Source: Gemmatimonadota bacterium
GTDB lineage: Bacteria > Gemmatimonadota > Gemmatimonadetes > Gemmatimonadales > GWC2-71-9
Direction of reading: 5' to 3'
Assembly: GCA_003220935.1 (NCBI GenBank)
Contig: QHTT01000069.1
Coordinates: 1-51,050, forward strand
Length of the DNA stretch: 51,050 nucleotides
Below the pieces are notes generated by a model, which saw only the letters and a list, made by a program, of their open reading frames with translations, searched no databases and was not told the DNA's origin. Of this stretch, positions 1 to 8,509 are shown in pieces (the first letter of the stretch is position 1; every line of letters begins with the position of its first letter). Both the position numbers and the translations under genes were made by a program.

Positions 1-2015
1 CTCCCCCCGCCCCCTCCGACCCGCCCTCCCCCCAAACCCCCCGAGCCGCGTTCCTCTCCAGCGAACCAGAAGCCGTCGTTGTCATCGAAGACGACGCGTC
101 TCAGCCCGACCCAGTCCCGGGCGCGCAGCAGCGCGGGCGTGAGTTCGACGGCGTGCACGCCGTTCAGCCCCCGCGCCCGCAGCGACGCGAGCAGGTCGCG
201 CGTCTTAGCCTCAGGCGTGAGCAGGAGTAGCGGTCGATCGGGCAGGGCGAAGCCCCGTAGCAGGCCGAGTGAAAACCAGTCGGCCGGCGGCTGGGGGAGT
301 CGGAAGGCGAAGTAGAGATCGCGCCGCTGCCGGAGCACTCGGTCCCGCAGCGCGCTGGCTCGCTCCGCCACTTCGTCTTCCAGCGCCCGATAGTAGAGCG
401 GCAGTAGGCCTGCCTCCCGCAGCGCCGGGTAGCGCGCAGCGAACGGTAGCGAGTCGAGCACGCCGCGGCGTCCCAACTGCGTCAGGGCCCGTCGCCACGC
501 TGCATCGCAGAACTCCTGGCCCATGCCGTAGCTGCGCCCCCGCGACCCGGGGTCGCGGAGCGGATCACCCAGGTCGAACCCCAACGCGATCACCAGCGTC
601 CGCTGCTCCCCGGCGAGCCGCCCGAGCGCCGTCGCGGCAGGAGCGAACCCTCCGGCCCAAAGCGCGGTATCAAGCGCGCACGGCGCCGGCAGGGCCTCCC
701 CGCGAGCGCCACGTGACGAATCGGCGGGCGGCAGGCGCGCCGCGGCGTAATCGAACGCGGGGATCCACGCCACACTGGTGGGCCCGAGCCGGTTGACGGC
801 GTCGCTCCAGGCGCGCCGCACGGCGTCGCGCTCCCACCAGCGTGCGTGCGCGGAGTCGGCCCCTTCGGGATACGCGTCGCCCGACAGCAGGTTGAAACCG
901 CCGACGTCGAGGAAGGTGACGAGCGAATCGAGCGTGGCGGCGGGCCGCGGCACGCGCTGCTCGTCCCGCGTCGCGAGCAACGGCGTCCACAAGACGCGCA
1001 ACCCCTGCTGGCGCAGCCAGTCGGGCACGTTCGTCGCCCGCGCGAGCTTCCTGTCCGGGATGAGCGGCAGCTCGGTGGTGCTCACTGCGACGGGAGGCTC
1101 GAGCCGCGGTGACTGCAACTCCACGGGGAGGGGGGCCTGCTGCAGCGCGAGCGGCACGCCGTGCGCCGCCTGCGGTACGTGCGCCCACTCGGCGGGGCGC
1201 CGCGTCCAGCGTGCCACCGCCGTGAGGAAGGCACGTGTGTCGGCGAGCGCGTCCGCGGCCAAGAACGGTGTGGTCGACGGGCGGTACTGCGGCCCGAGCG
1301 TCCCGAGGGCGTGGCGGCTGATCACGACGACCAGCCCCTGGCCGATCCGCGCCGCCGCCGCGATGCCGGCATCCGGTCGTCCCGCAGGCTCTTTCGGCGC
1401 GCGCACGAAGGCCTGCTGGCTCGTGATCGCGAGCAGCTGGGTCGGGGAGCGCGCCACCACGACGTGGTTGCGATCGAGCGGAAACGGCTCATACACGGAG
1501 CCGAGGGGCTCGTCACCGACCGGCCGGGCGAGGGCCCACGGCTGCGCCCGCCCCGTCGTGAGGGTGCGCGTCGTCGTATCCTCGAGCACGCGATCTCCAA
1601 TCGAGATCCCAGCCCCTTCGTACTCGAGCCAGCGGTTTGCCGTCCACCGGTCGAGGTAACCCTCGCCGTCGCCGTCGTAGCCCAAGACCACGACGCCCCC
1701 CCGCCGCACCCACTCGTCGAGCAGCGCCAGGTCGCCGGCGGTGAGGGCGTCCGAGGGCGCTTCGGGCTCGCGGCCCAGGAGGAGCACGAGGGTGCGGAAT
1801 TGCGGGAGATCACCCCGCGTGAGGTGGGGATAGAAGCGCCGGTAGCGGACGGTGTACCCGGCGTCCACCCAGGGACGGGCGGTGCCGTTCAACACGACCG
1901 GGTCCGACAAGGCGAGGTCGAGCAACAGCAGCCGGCGCGCCTGAGGCTGGCAGGCGGCGAGCAGTAGCAACACGGACAAGCGGGCGGCCGGACGGGCGCT
2001 CGGCGACAGGCGCAT
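1..2015 (-). CDS. Putative lipoprotein of unknown function, C-terminus cut by window edge
   Basis: An open frame runs without a stop from an ATG at 2015 to the left edge (about 671 codons seen). The N-terminus is a lipoprotein signal: a Leu-rich segment ending in the lipobox LLLLAAC (Cys near residue 22). Residues about 25-130 look like a Rossmann/GATase-like fold related to DUF4350-type domains, with a hydrophobic strand, LLLGREPEAPSD, then DEWVRRGGVVVLGYDG. The middle and C-terminal parts carry Trp/Tyr-rich segments faintly like glycoside-hydrolase barrels, but I cannot name catalytic residues. The start lies 24 bp after the stop of the upstream kinase/FGE-like gene on the same strand, so co-transcription is likely. 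The last visible residues are almost all Gly/Arg because bases 1-45 are C-rich on the plus strand. Function unknown. Confidence 0.75.
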   Translation of the reverse strand, partial: MRLSPSARPAARLSVLLLLAACQPQARRLLLLDLALSDPVVLNGTARPWVDAGYTVRYRRFYPHLTRGDLPQFRTLVLLLGREPEAPSDALTAGDLALLDEWVRRGGVVVLGYDGDGEGYLDRWTANRWLEYEGAGISIGDRVLEDTTTRTLTTGRAQPWALARPVGDEPLGSVYEPFPLDRNHVVVARSPTQLLAITSQQAFVRAPKEPAGRPDAGIAAAARIGQGLVVVISRHALGTLGPQYRPSTTPFLAADALADTRAFLTAVARWTRRPAEWAHVPQAAHGVPLALQQAPLPVELQSPRLEPPVAVSTTELPLIPDRKLARATNVPDWLRQQGLRVLWTPLLATRDEQRVPRPAATLDSLVTFLDVGGFNLLSGDAYPEGADSAHARWWERDAVRRAWSDAVNRLGPTSVAWIPAFDYAAARLPPADSSRGARGEALPAPCALDTALWAGGFAPAATALGRLAGEQRTLVIALGFDLGDPLRDPGSRGRSYGMGQEFCDAAWRRALTQLGRRGVLDSLPFAARYPALREAGLLPLYYRALEDEVAERASALRDRVLRQRRDLYFAFRLPQPPADWFSLGLLRGFALPDRPLLLLTPEAKTRDLLASLRARGLNGVHAVELTPALLRARDWVGLRRVVFDDNDGFWFAGEERGSGGLGGGRVGGGGG

Positions 2016-2039
2016 TGTAAACGGTAGTCTAACCGCGTC

Positions 2040-3629
2040 TCACTTGGGCCGCGCGCAGCGGAAGCCCGTCTTCCAGACCGCCCGGCGGTCCTCGGGAACC
2101 CAACTGCGATAGAAGACCGATGCGTTCTTGGGCGGTGTGTCGAAGGCGCCTCCCTTGATCGCATGGAGCAGCTGGCCGCTCGAGCCCAGGGTGTCGGCCG
2201 CGACCCATTCCCAGGCGTTGCCGATCAGGTCCACCGCTCCAACCTCCGAGCGCCCCAGCGGGAACGAGCCGACCGGCTTGAGGGTATCGGTCGCCGCAGC
2301 CGCATTGGCCCGCCCGGCCTCCCAGACGTTCCCCCACGGATACGCGGCCCCCCCCCCGCTCGGCCCGCTGGCCGCCGCTTCCCACTCCGCTTCCGTGGGG
2401 AGCCGCGCGGCAGGATCGCGCCACCGACAGAAGGCCTGCGCCTCGGCCCAGAGCACGCCGGTGACGGGCCAGGTCGCGGGCGGCGCGTGGGCCCAGGGCG
2501 CTGCAGCGCGGGTGGCAATCAGAAACGGTGCGTACGCTCCGACCGTGACCTCCGTCGAGTCGATGTAGAAGGAGTCGAGCGCCACGACCGTTGTCGGTCG
2601 GCCCCGGCGACCGCCTACACGGTAGTTGCTCCGGGGCACGAGGACCATGCCGGCCGGCGCCCCCCTCACCGGCGGCGGGCGGCGAAGTCCGACCCAAAGC
2701 GCAGTCCCGGCGCCGCCGAGCAGCAGGGCGGCCACCCCGACCTTCAACCAGCGGGAGCGCGGCACCCGACGGTCGGCGGTGGGACGCGTCAGCATGTCCA
2801 CGAAGGTCCGAGCGGTCGGGGGCCGGTCGGCCGGGAGCTTGGCGAGGCCTGCGGCGAGCGCCGCCTCGACGTGAGCTGGGAGACTGGGCCGGAGCGTTCG
2901 GACGGGCCGAGGCGGATCGCTCAGCACCCGGGCGATGATCGCCTGGACGCTCGGGCCCGTGAACGGCGGCTCGCCGGCGAGCATCTCGTACAACACGGCC
3001 GCCAGGGCATAGACGTCCGAGCGCGCGTCGATCCGCTTCTCTCCGCTCGCCTGCTCGGGGCTCATGTACTCCGCGGTCCCCACGGTGACGCCGGTACCCG
3101 TGATCGAGGCGCGGTCGGCGGCGGCGCCGCTCTCCGCGACCACCTTCGCGATCCCGAAGTCCGAGACCATGGCGTGCCCGCGAGACAACAGAATGTTCCC
3201 GGGCTTGATGTCGCGGTGCACCACGCCGGTCTCATGTGCGTACTCGAGGGCGTCGCCTACCTCGGCGGCGATGCGGATCGCCTCGTCCACGGCGAGCGGC
3301 CCGTCGCGCGCCAACCGATCCTTCAGCGAATCCCCCTCCACGTACTCCATCACGTAGAAGAGCAACTCGTCCGCTTCGTCGGCTTCGAAGAGGGGGACGA
3401 TGTTGGGGTGGGAAAGCTGCGCCGCGAAGAGGACTTCGCGCTGGAAGCGCCCGCTCCCCAGGTAGTGGCGAGTCGTCGGCGGCAGCACTTTGATGGCCAC
3501 GCGCCGGCCGAGCTTCACGTCGGTGGCGAGGTAGACGGTCGCCATGCCGCCTTGGCCCAGCTCACGTACGAGGGTGTAGCGGCCCGCGAGGGCACGAGCC
3601 AAGCGGTCGAACAGGGGGTCGGCGGGCAT
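2040..3629 (-). CDS. Membrane Ser/Thr protein kinase with extracytoplasmic FGE/SUMF1-like domain
   Basis: 529 residues. A Hanks-type kinase domain fills residues about 18-280: G-loop GQGGMATVY, Lys47 in VAIKVL, catalytic HRD at 138-140, DFG at 157-159 and an APE-like MSPEQ at 189-193. One membrane helix follows (about 294-315), so the C-terminal half (326-528) should lie outside the cytoplasm. That half is a formylglycine-generating-enzyme/SUMF1 domain (GMVLVP, DSFYIDSTEVTVGAY, RLPTEAEWE, YPWGN, NAWEWV, KGGAF, GFRCA). The catalytic cysteine pair of true FGE is not visible after KGGAF, so the domain is more likely a sensor or scaffold than an enzyme. The ATG sits one base from a long hairpin, and the lipoprotein gene follows 24 bp downstream. 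Kinase identity is secure; the ligand is unknown. Confidence 0.93.
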   Translation of the reverse strand: MPADPLFDRLARALAGRYTLVRELGQGGMATVYLATDVKLGRRVAIKVLPPTTRHYLGSGRFQREVLFAAQLSHPNIVPLFEADEADELLFYVMEYVEGDSLKDRLARDGPLAVDEAIRIAAEVGDALEYAHETGVVHRDIKPGNILLSRGHAMVSDFGIAKVVAESGAAADRASITGTGVTVGTAEYMSPEQASGEKRIDARSDVYALAAVLYEMLAGEPPFTGPSVQAIIARVLSDPPRPVRTLRPSLPAHVEAALAAGLAKLPADRPPTARTFVDMLTRPTADRRVPRSRWLKVGVAALLLGGAGTALWVGLRRPPPVRGAPAGMVLVPRSNYRVGGRRGRPTTVVALDSFYIDSTEVTVGAYAPFLIATRAAAPWAHAPPATWPVTGVLWAEAQAFCRWRDPAARLPTEAEWEAAASGPSGGGAAYPWGNVWEAGRANAAAATDTLKPVGSFPLGRSEVGAVDLIGNAWEWVAADTLGSSGQLLHAIKGGAFDTPPKNASVFYRSWVPEDRRAVWKTGFRCARPK

Positions 3630-3630
3630 G

Positions 3631-3670
3631 GGTGACTCTAAGTGGCTAGCACAATGCCACTTGAGTCACC
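3631..3670. repeat. Long hairpin directly upstream of the kinase start codon
   Basis: GGTGACTCTAAGTGGC (3631-3646) pairs with GCCACTTGAGTCACC (3656-3670). This gives a 15-bp stem with one bulged T and a 9-base loop. It ends one base before the ATG of the kinase at 3629 and fills half of the 81-bp gap after the upstream 199-residue gene. No T-tract follows on either strand, so it is not a classic intrinsic terminator. It could be an operator, an mRNA processing site or a structure that hides the ribosome-binding site of the kinase, which shows no clear Shine-Dalgarno sequence. Confidence 0.6.
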
Positions 3671-3710
3671 TAGTCGCAAGCGGACACGACTCGGGGGCTT
3701 GGCGCTGGCC

Positions 3711-4310
3711 TCAGTACTGCTTGCAGCAGCAGGCGCTGGGGTAGCAACAGTTCCCCCATATGCTGCCGGTGAAGCGAGCGAGGGGCTGGCGCCACTCAGA
3801 GCCCGGGTGCATTTCCAGCTCGAGAGCAGAGTCCCGGCTGACCCGATACGCAGGGCGCTCGTGGTCGGCGATGAAGAGCGAACGCCAGGTATTGTGCGGT
3901 CCCCGCCGATCCACCCACCACCATGTCCACCACGGCCCTACCCCCCAGCGCGGCAGCTCGACCTTGCTCTTGATCCGTGCGATAATGCGGCCTTCCGCAA
4001 GCGCGTCGATCGTTAGCCGGTACGCCCCGACCTCCGGTTGGATCCACGCTGTGTCGCCGACGCGTGCCGGCCTCAGCCCGGAGTCGACTATCTGTCGGTC
4101 CGCCCCTAGCACCGAGTCGTAGTGCAGCAGTGTGCTGTCGTACCCACGGATCGCGCTGAGCGGAGCGGTACTTATTGACTCGGGGTCGAACGTCTCGGGC
4201 CTAGCAGTAGCCGTGGGGCCTCTAAAAAACAAAAGCCACAAGACTAGCGCACCTAACGCAATGACGAGGAGACCGACTGCGACGCGTACTATGACCGCAC
4301 TGTTGGACAT
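3711..4310 (-). CDS. Small membrane-anchored protein of unknown function with Cys-rich tail
   Basis: 199 residues; not recognised. An N-terminal helix (about residues 7-29, IVRVAVGLLVIALGALVLWL) should anchor it in the membrane with the rest outside. The middle has a Trp-rich run (WGVGPWWTWWWVDRRG) and the extreme C-terminus is cysteine-rich (GNCCYPSACCCKQY). The start is an ATG with AAAGGA seven bases upstream. It begins 25 bp after the TPR gene and lies 81 bp ahead of the kinase/FGE-like gene, all on the same strand, so it probably belongs to that signalling array. The region is visibly less GC-rich than its neighbours. The clustered Cys suggest disulfides or metal binding (inference). An antisense frame at 3642-4016 is judged a shadow. 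Confidence 0.75.
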   Translation of the reverse strand: MSNSAVIVRVAVGLLVIALGALVLWLLFFRGPTATARPETFDPESISTAPLSAIRGYDSTLLHYDSVLGADRQIVDSGLRPARVGDTAWIQPEVGAYRLTIDALAEGRIIARIKSKVELPRWGVGPWWTWWWVDRRGPHNTWRSLFIADHERPAYRVSRDSALELEMHPGSEWRQPLARFTGSIWGNCCYPSACCCKQY

Positions 4311-4335
4311 ATGGGGTCCTTTCCTAAGACCATGG

Positions 4336-6630
4336 CTACTTTGCGTTCCGTAGGATCGTCCTCATACGCATCACCACCGGTTGCAATGCCGGCTCTGCCC
4401 CGGACCAAACGGCCACCACAGCGCTCGCCCAGCGTCGTCCGGTGCTCGCGTCACCGCTCGCCGCAGCCGTCTCCGCCCGCAGCGCCATCATTCGAACCAA
4501 AGAGCCGGCCAGGGGCACATAGTCGAGGAGAGCTGAGTAGAGGCCCATGAGATTGCCCAAGGTGGCGTCGACTTTGTGGTCCGCTGTCGCCGTGTCGCCG
4601 ACCGCGAGGGCCAACCGGGCCGTGACGTACGCGTACTCGTGCGACCCCCCGAGCGTGTCGAGATTCGCACGCACGAAAGCAGTGTCGCCGTGCGCGAGCG
4701 CCCACTGCATGGCCATGGTTGCGTCCGGTCCCGGGGGTGTCGTTCGGTGGGCCGATCGCAGCCCCATGACGTCGAACACCAGTTCGGCGGGGAGATCGAG
4801 CAGCGCGCTGCGGGCCGTCGCTTTCCGCACCGCTGGCAGCGGGCCCAGCAGCTCCTCAATCCGGCGCTCGAGCACCTGAATGCTCTCGCGGGGCGCCGCG
4901 ACGGCGGCATAGGCGAGGAGTCGCAGGCCAGCGAGGCTCGCATTGAGGGGAACACTCAACGGCTCGTTGTCGGCGCTTCCATGGAGCCAGGATGTGTCTT
5001 CGAGCGCGACCAGCCGCGCGGCCAGGGCAGGACGCCCGAGCAAGACTGCCACTCCCATAACTCCGGGGATCGGTGCTCGGATCGTGCGCAGCAGCGAGTC
5101 CCCCACTCGGCGCGCCGCCTCGAATTCACCCGTCTTGATGAGCAGCCGCACCGTGGCCACGGCATCGTGCTCGCGCTCGGGAGACCGTCGCTCGAGCCGC
5201 TGAGCCGTCGCCATTTCACCGAGCGCCGTGCGGGGCTCCCCCATCGTTGGCGTGATCTTGCCACTCACTTCGAGGGCGTAGGCAAGCGCTCGGTGTGCCC
5301 CAGGGTCTCGCGGGAACGCGTCCACCCAAGCTCCGGTGATGTCTACAAGGAGCTGGCGGTTCCGTGCCAGCGCTTGGCCCTGCGTCTTCGGCCGCTCGCG
5401 GCCGTGGGCCATGGCGGCGCCCGAGATCGGGTAGAAGGCCACGGTGTCGGCCTTGAGCTCTGGAAAAGCGAAGTAGGGAACGGTGTCGAAGCGTCCCTCG
5501 CGCCACCAGAAGTCCTCCGCCAACAGGAGGTGGGCCAACCGCTCTCTCGCGTGGGTTCCGAAGGCGAAGTTGAACGAAGGGGCAAGGAGCAGCGCCTTTG
5601 TGTAGGCCAGCAACGCCGTATGCCAGCTCCCCCGGAACACGAAGCGCGTGCTGTCGGCGGGGTCCCGGATCACCACGGGATCCTCGGCGTTGCACTGCGC
5701 GAGCCCGTACCAGGCGGCGAAGCTCAGCGAGTCCCGCTGCAGCACCTCCCGGTAACGCTCGCACGCGTCCGGCCAGCGGCGCGCGAACATGGCCCCTTGC
5801 GCGAGCAGCAGTGAGCGATCCGCAGGCCCGACGCGTTCGAGCAGAGCGCCGCTCCGTCGTGCGATCGCCGCGCGATCACCCATCGCCTCGGGTGTCGAAT
5901 CGGCCGCCCACAACAACACCTGTCCGAGCGATGCATAAGCGCGCGCGAAGTCCGAGTCGGCCGCGATCGCCGCGCGCAGGTGCTGCGTGGCACCCGCGAG
6001 ATCCCAGTTCCGAATGGCGCGCGCGCCTTGGGTATAGGCGCGCAGCGCGGCGATCGAGTGGGTCTGCTCGGCCCCCGCGCCGCTGAACGCCCCGGGATCC
6101 GCGGCGAGCAGCGAGTCGGCGAGCGCGTCGAACGCGGCGCCGGCCCGACTGCTGTTCGCCGCAACGCGAGCCTTCGCCTCGCGCAGCGGCGGGCCGCCAC
6201 TCGTGGCGTCGTAGACGCCCACCGTAAGATGCAGGGTATCGCCAGAGCTCCACAGTTGCCCCATCACCAGCCGCCCGGCCCCCAGCTCGCGCGCGATGGC
6301 GCGGCCGGTGCCGAACCCGATCCGGAACGGTGCCCGCGCGCCGCGCCGCTCGAGCGCGTCGTAGATCCGCGTCCGGTCGGCGAGCCGCACATCGCTCCAG
6401 CGGCCGAACGACTCGCTCAAGTACTCGGCGCAGTCCGCGCCGTCCAACAGCGACGACTGGCTCCCCTCGCGATGGGCGAACGGCAGGATCAAGTAGCGGG
6501 CCGTGTCCAGCGCGGGACGCGCCACGCGGCAGGGTGGCAGGGAGCCATCGGGACACTGCGCGCTTACCCGGAGCGGCGCACCCGCGACCAGCAGCGCCGC
6601 GAGGGCGAGCAACCGGCAGCTACCTGTCAT
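4336..6630 (-). CDS. Exported TolB-like / tetratricopeptide-repeat protein
   Basis: 764 residues from the ATG at 6630, which overlaps the kinase stop as ATGA; an in-frame upstream start at 6696 would lie inside the kinase gene and is rejected. A signal peptide (LLALAALLVAGAPLRVSAQ) is followed by a domain of about 130 residues resembling the TolB-like N-terminal domain (YLILPFAH, YLSESFGRW, ARELGAGRLVMGQLW, LTVGVYDATSG). The remainder is helical with TPR-like pairs such as ATQHLRAAIAADSDFARAYA. In related bacteria this architecture is often fused behind a kinase and a membrane helix; here it is a separate exported protein next to a soluble kinase. It probably acts as a periplasmic binding or scaffold partner. 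The C-terminal half is poorly conserved by eye. Confidence 0.85.
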   Translation of the reverse strand: MTGSCRLLALAALLVAGAPLRVSAQCPDGSLPPCRVARPALDTARYLILPFAHREGSQSSLLDGADCAEYLSESFGRWSDVRLADRTRIYDALERRGARAPFRIGFGTGRAIARELGAGRLVMGQLWSSGDTLHLTVGVYDATSGGPPLREAKARVAANSSRAGAAFDALADSLLAADPGAFSGAGAEQTHSIAALRAYTQGARAIRNWDLAGATQHLRAAIAADSDFARAYASLGQVLLWAADSTPEAMGDRAAIARRSGALLERVGPADRSLLLAQGAMFARRWPDACERYREVLQRDSLSFAAWYGLAQCNAEDPVVIRDPADSTRFVFRGSWHTALLAYTKALLLAPSFNFAFGTHARERLAHLLLAEDFWWREGRFDTVPYFAFPELKADTVAFYPISGAAMAHGRERPKTQGQALARNRQLLVDITGAWVDAFPRDPGAHRALAYALEVSGKITPTMGEPRTALGEMATAQRLERRSPEREHDAVATVRLLIKTGEFEAARRVGDSLLRTIRAPIPGVMGVAVLLGRPALAARLVALEDTSWLHGSADNEPLSVPLNASLAGLRLLAYAAVAAPRESIQVLERRIEELLGPLPAVRKATARSALLDLPAELVFDVMGLRSAHRTTPPGPDATMAMQWALAHGDTAFVRANLDTLGGSHEYAYVTARLALAVGDTATADHKVDATLGNLMGLYSALLDYVPLAGSLVRMMALRAETAAASGDASTGRRWASAVVAVWSGAEPALQPVVMRMRTILRNAK

Positions 6631-7487
6631 TCGCCCCCCCCCACCCCGACCGCGAACGGCCGGAGCTCGCCCGCCATCGCCGCGGCCGTCTGCCACCGCT
6701 CCTCGCGCTGCTTCGCGAGCGCCCGCGTCAGCACGGGCGAGATCCCCTTGGGAACGTCCCGTCGCAGGCTGCGGACGTCCGGCGGCTTCTGGTGCTGGTG
6801 CATGTCGAGCACCGCGGCCGCGCTGACCGACGAGAACGGCGGCCGGCCCGCCAGGGCTTCGAACAGCACCACGCCGAGCGAATACAGATCCGTACGGCCG
6901 TCCACGTCCGGAGCGCCCGCCGCCTGCTCGGGGCTCATGTACTCTTCGGTGCCCACCACGAATCCGCTGCGCGTCACCCGGTCGTCACCCGAGGTCGCAA
7001 TGGCGCGCGCGATGCCGAGATCGACCAGCACCGCACCCTCCGGGCATAGCACGATGTTATCGGGCTTGATGTCGCGGTGCGCGATGCCGTGCTGGTGGGC
7101 GTAGCCGAGGGCATCGAGCACCTCGCAGGCAATGCGGGTGGCGCGGTCCACCGGGAGGCGCGCCTCGCGGCGCAGCACCTGTCGCAGCGTCTCCCCGGGG
7201 AGGTACGGCATCGCGAACCAGAGCAGGTAGTCGGATTCCCCCGAGTCGAGCAGGCGCGCGATGTGCGGATGATTGAGCTGCGAGGCGTAGCGGATCTCGC
7301 GCAGGAAACGGTCGGCGGCCACCGACACCGCGAGCTCCGGGTGCAGCACCTTGATGGCGACCCTCTGGCCGGCCTGGTCGTAGGCGCCGAAGATGGACGC
7401 GTTCCCACCGCGGCCGACCGCGGTGATCACGGTGTAGCGGTCGCCCAGCGCCTTGCGGACCCGTTCAATCAGGTCGCGGCTTGACAT
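6627..7487 (-). CDS. Soluble Ser/Thr protein kinase (Hanks type)
   Basis: 286 residues, essentially a bare kinase domain: G-loop GRGGNASIFG, Lys46 in VAIKVL, HRD 137-139 followed by IKPDN, then VDLGIAR where DFG is normally found (DLG 156-158, the metal-binding Asp kept), and YMSPEQ. There is no membrane helix, unlike PknB-type receptor kinases. The G-loop has Ile-Phe after the Ser where most members have Val-Tyr. The stop overlaps the start of the exported TPR protein by four bases, so the two are translationally coupled. It is the first gene of the minus-strand array that runs to position 1. Activity is likely because Lys, HRD and Asp are all present. Confidence 0.92.
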   Translation of the reverse strand: MSSRDLIERVRKALGDRYTVITAVGRGGNASIFGAYDQAGQRVAIKVLHPELAVSVAADRFLREIRYASQLNHPHIARLLDSGESDYLLWFAMPYLPGETLRQVLRREARLPVDRATRIACEVLDALGYAHQHGIAHRDIKPDNIVLCPEGAVLVDLGIARAIATSGDDRVTRSGFVVGTEEYMSPEQAAGAPDVDGRTDLYSLGVVLFEALAGRPPFSSVSAAAVLDMHQHQKPPDVRSLRRDVPKGISPVLTRALAKQREERWQTAAAMAGELRPFAVGVGGGE

Positions 7488-7689
7488 CGCGCACTCCCCG
7501 TCCTACCAGCGGGCCGCGGGCGCTCCGCACGCGGCGCCCCCTGGCGAACCTCAACAATAGGGTCCCCTCTCTAGGGGTGCCAGAAGGTCCGGAAATCGAG
7601 CGGCGGCGACGCTTCCCGCGATGATGCCCTGCCGGAGTCAGGCGGGCGTCAAGCCGATTTGCGCAGACAAGGCTAGGATATGACGCACC

Positions 7690-8193
7690 ATGCCGCAGCT
7701 CGAAGCCGTCCAGGGCGATATCACGCAGCAGGCGGTCGACGCCATCGTCAACGCGGCCAATACCACGCTGCTGGGCGGCGGCGGCGTGGACGGGGCCATC
7801 CACCGCGCCGCGGGCCCCGAGCTGCTCGCGGAGTGCCGCACGCTCGGCGGCTGTCCCACGGGCGAAGCCCGCCTCACGCGGGGCTACCGCCTGCCGGCCA
7901 GGTACGTGATCCACACCGTGGGCCCGGTGTGGAGCGGTGGGACGCGGCGCGAGCCCGAGCTGCTGCGCCGCTGCTACGTCACCAGTCTCGAGCTCGCGAA
8001 CGCGCACGGCATCGCGTCGGTCGCCTTTCCGTCCATCAGCACGGGGGCGTATCGCTTTCCGATCGAGCAGGCGGCCCGCATCGCGGTGGAGACGGTGCGC
8101 GCCGTGCTGCAACGGCCGACGTCGGTCGAACTGGTGCGGTTCGTGTGCTTCAGTGCGGCGGACTTGGAGACCTACAGCGCGTTGCTGCGTTAG
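7690..8193 (+). CDS. ymdB: Macrodomain protein, O-acetyl-ADP-ribose deacetylase family
   Basis: 167 residues, a stand-alone macrodomain of the YmdB/MacroD type that hydrolyses O-acetyl-ADP-ribose or mono-ADP-ribose on proteins. Visible motifs: [30 protein letters not shown] (split here as [19 protein letters not shown]), where the Asn and the Gly-rich loop bind ADP-ribose, and the phosphate loop [12 protein letters not shown]. Length fits the family. The 202-bp gap upstream separates it from the divergent kinase array; it contains a short CCCCT-ctct-AGGGG hairpin and a TAGGAT about 15 bases before the ATG, but no convincing complete promoter. It is a single-gene unit; the next gene is convergent. 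Confidence 0.92.
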   Translation: MPQLEAVQGDITQQAVDAIVNAANTTLLGGGGVDGAIHRAAGPELLAECRTLGGCPTGEARLTRGYRLPARYVIHTVGPVWSGGTRREPELLRRCYVTSLELANAHGIASVAFPSISTGAYRFPIEQAARIAVETVRAVLQRPTSVELVRFVCFSAADLETYSALLR

Positions 8194-8200
8194 GCGTACG

Positions 8201-8509
8201 CTACCGCTTCTCTTCCAGCCGCTCCAGCCCCGCCCGCGCCGCCGCGACGTAGCGGGCGATCGTCGAGTCGCCGCCGGCGCCGACGGCCGCGATGAAGCGA
8301 TACCCCACGATTGCGCTCGGCCGGTCGCCGTGCGCCTCGGCGTCGCGCGCGCGCTGCAACACCTTTGCGAGCGTCGCCGGGTCGCGGTACAGGAGGCCGG
8401 GGTCGCTCTGCGCATGGCGCACGAAGCGCCGGAACGTGATCGCGCCCCCGACGGCCAGCATCACCGCGACCACGCCCACGGCCAGCCCCAGCCGTACGGA
8501 TCGCGTCAT
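8201..8509 (-). CDS. Small single-pass membrane protein, unknown function
   Basis: 102 residues. An N-terminal membrane helix (LGLAVGVVAVMLAVGGAITF) is followed by a mostly helical, charged domain ending in LERLEEKR. The ATG overlaps the stop of the M28 peptidase gene (ATGA), so it is translated as the second gene of a two-gene unit. No family recognised. The helical part (ATLAKVLQRARDAEAHGDR) could be a single TPR-like hairpin. The gene ends eight bases from the stop of the convergent macrodomain gene. Confidence 0.7.
   Translation of the reverse strand: MTRSVRLGLAVGVVAVMLAVGGAITFRRFVRHAQSDPGLLYRDPATLAKVLQRARDAEAHGDRPSAIVGYRFIAAVGAGGDSTIARYVAAARAGLERLEEKR

Noticed and set aside
778-1967. 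Two long plus-strand frames (778-1659 and 1161-1967)
   Set aside because: Both are antisense to the open lipoprotein frame and look like Arg/Ser-rich shadows.
2163-3635. 490-residue plus-strand frame opposite the kinase/FGE-like gene
   Set aside because: It is rich in Arg/Gly/His without any domain, while the minus-strand frame carries all kinase motifs. High-GC antisense shadow.
3642-4016. 124-residue plus-strand frame with an N-terminal hydrophobic stretch
   Set aside because: Overlaps the minus-strand membrane protein that has a good Shine-Dalgarno and fits the array; no ribosome-binding site or family on the plus strand.
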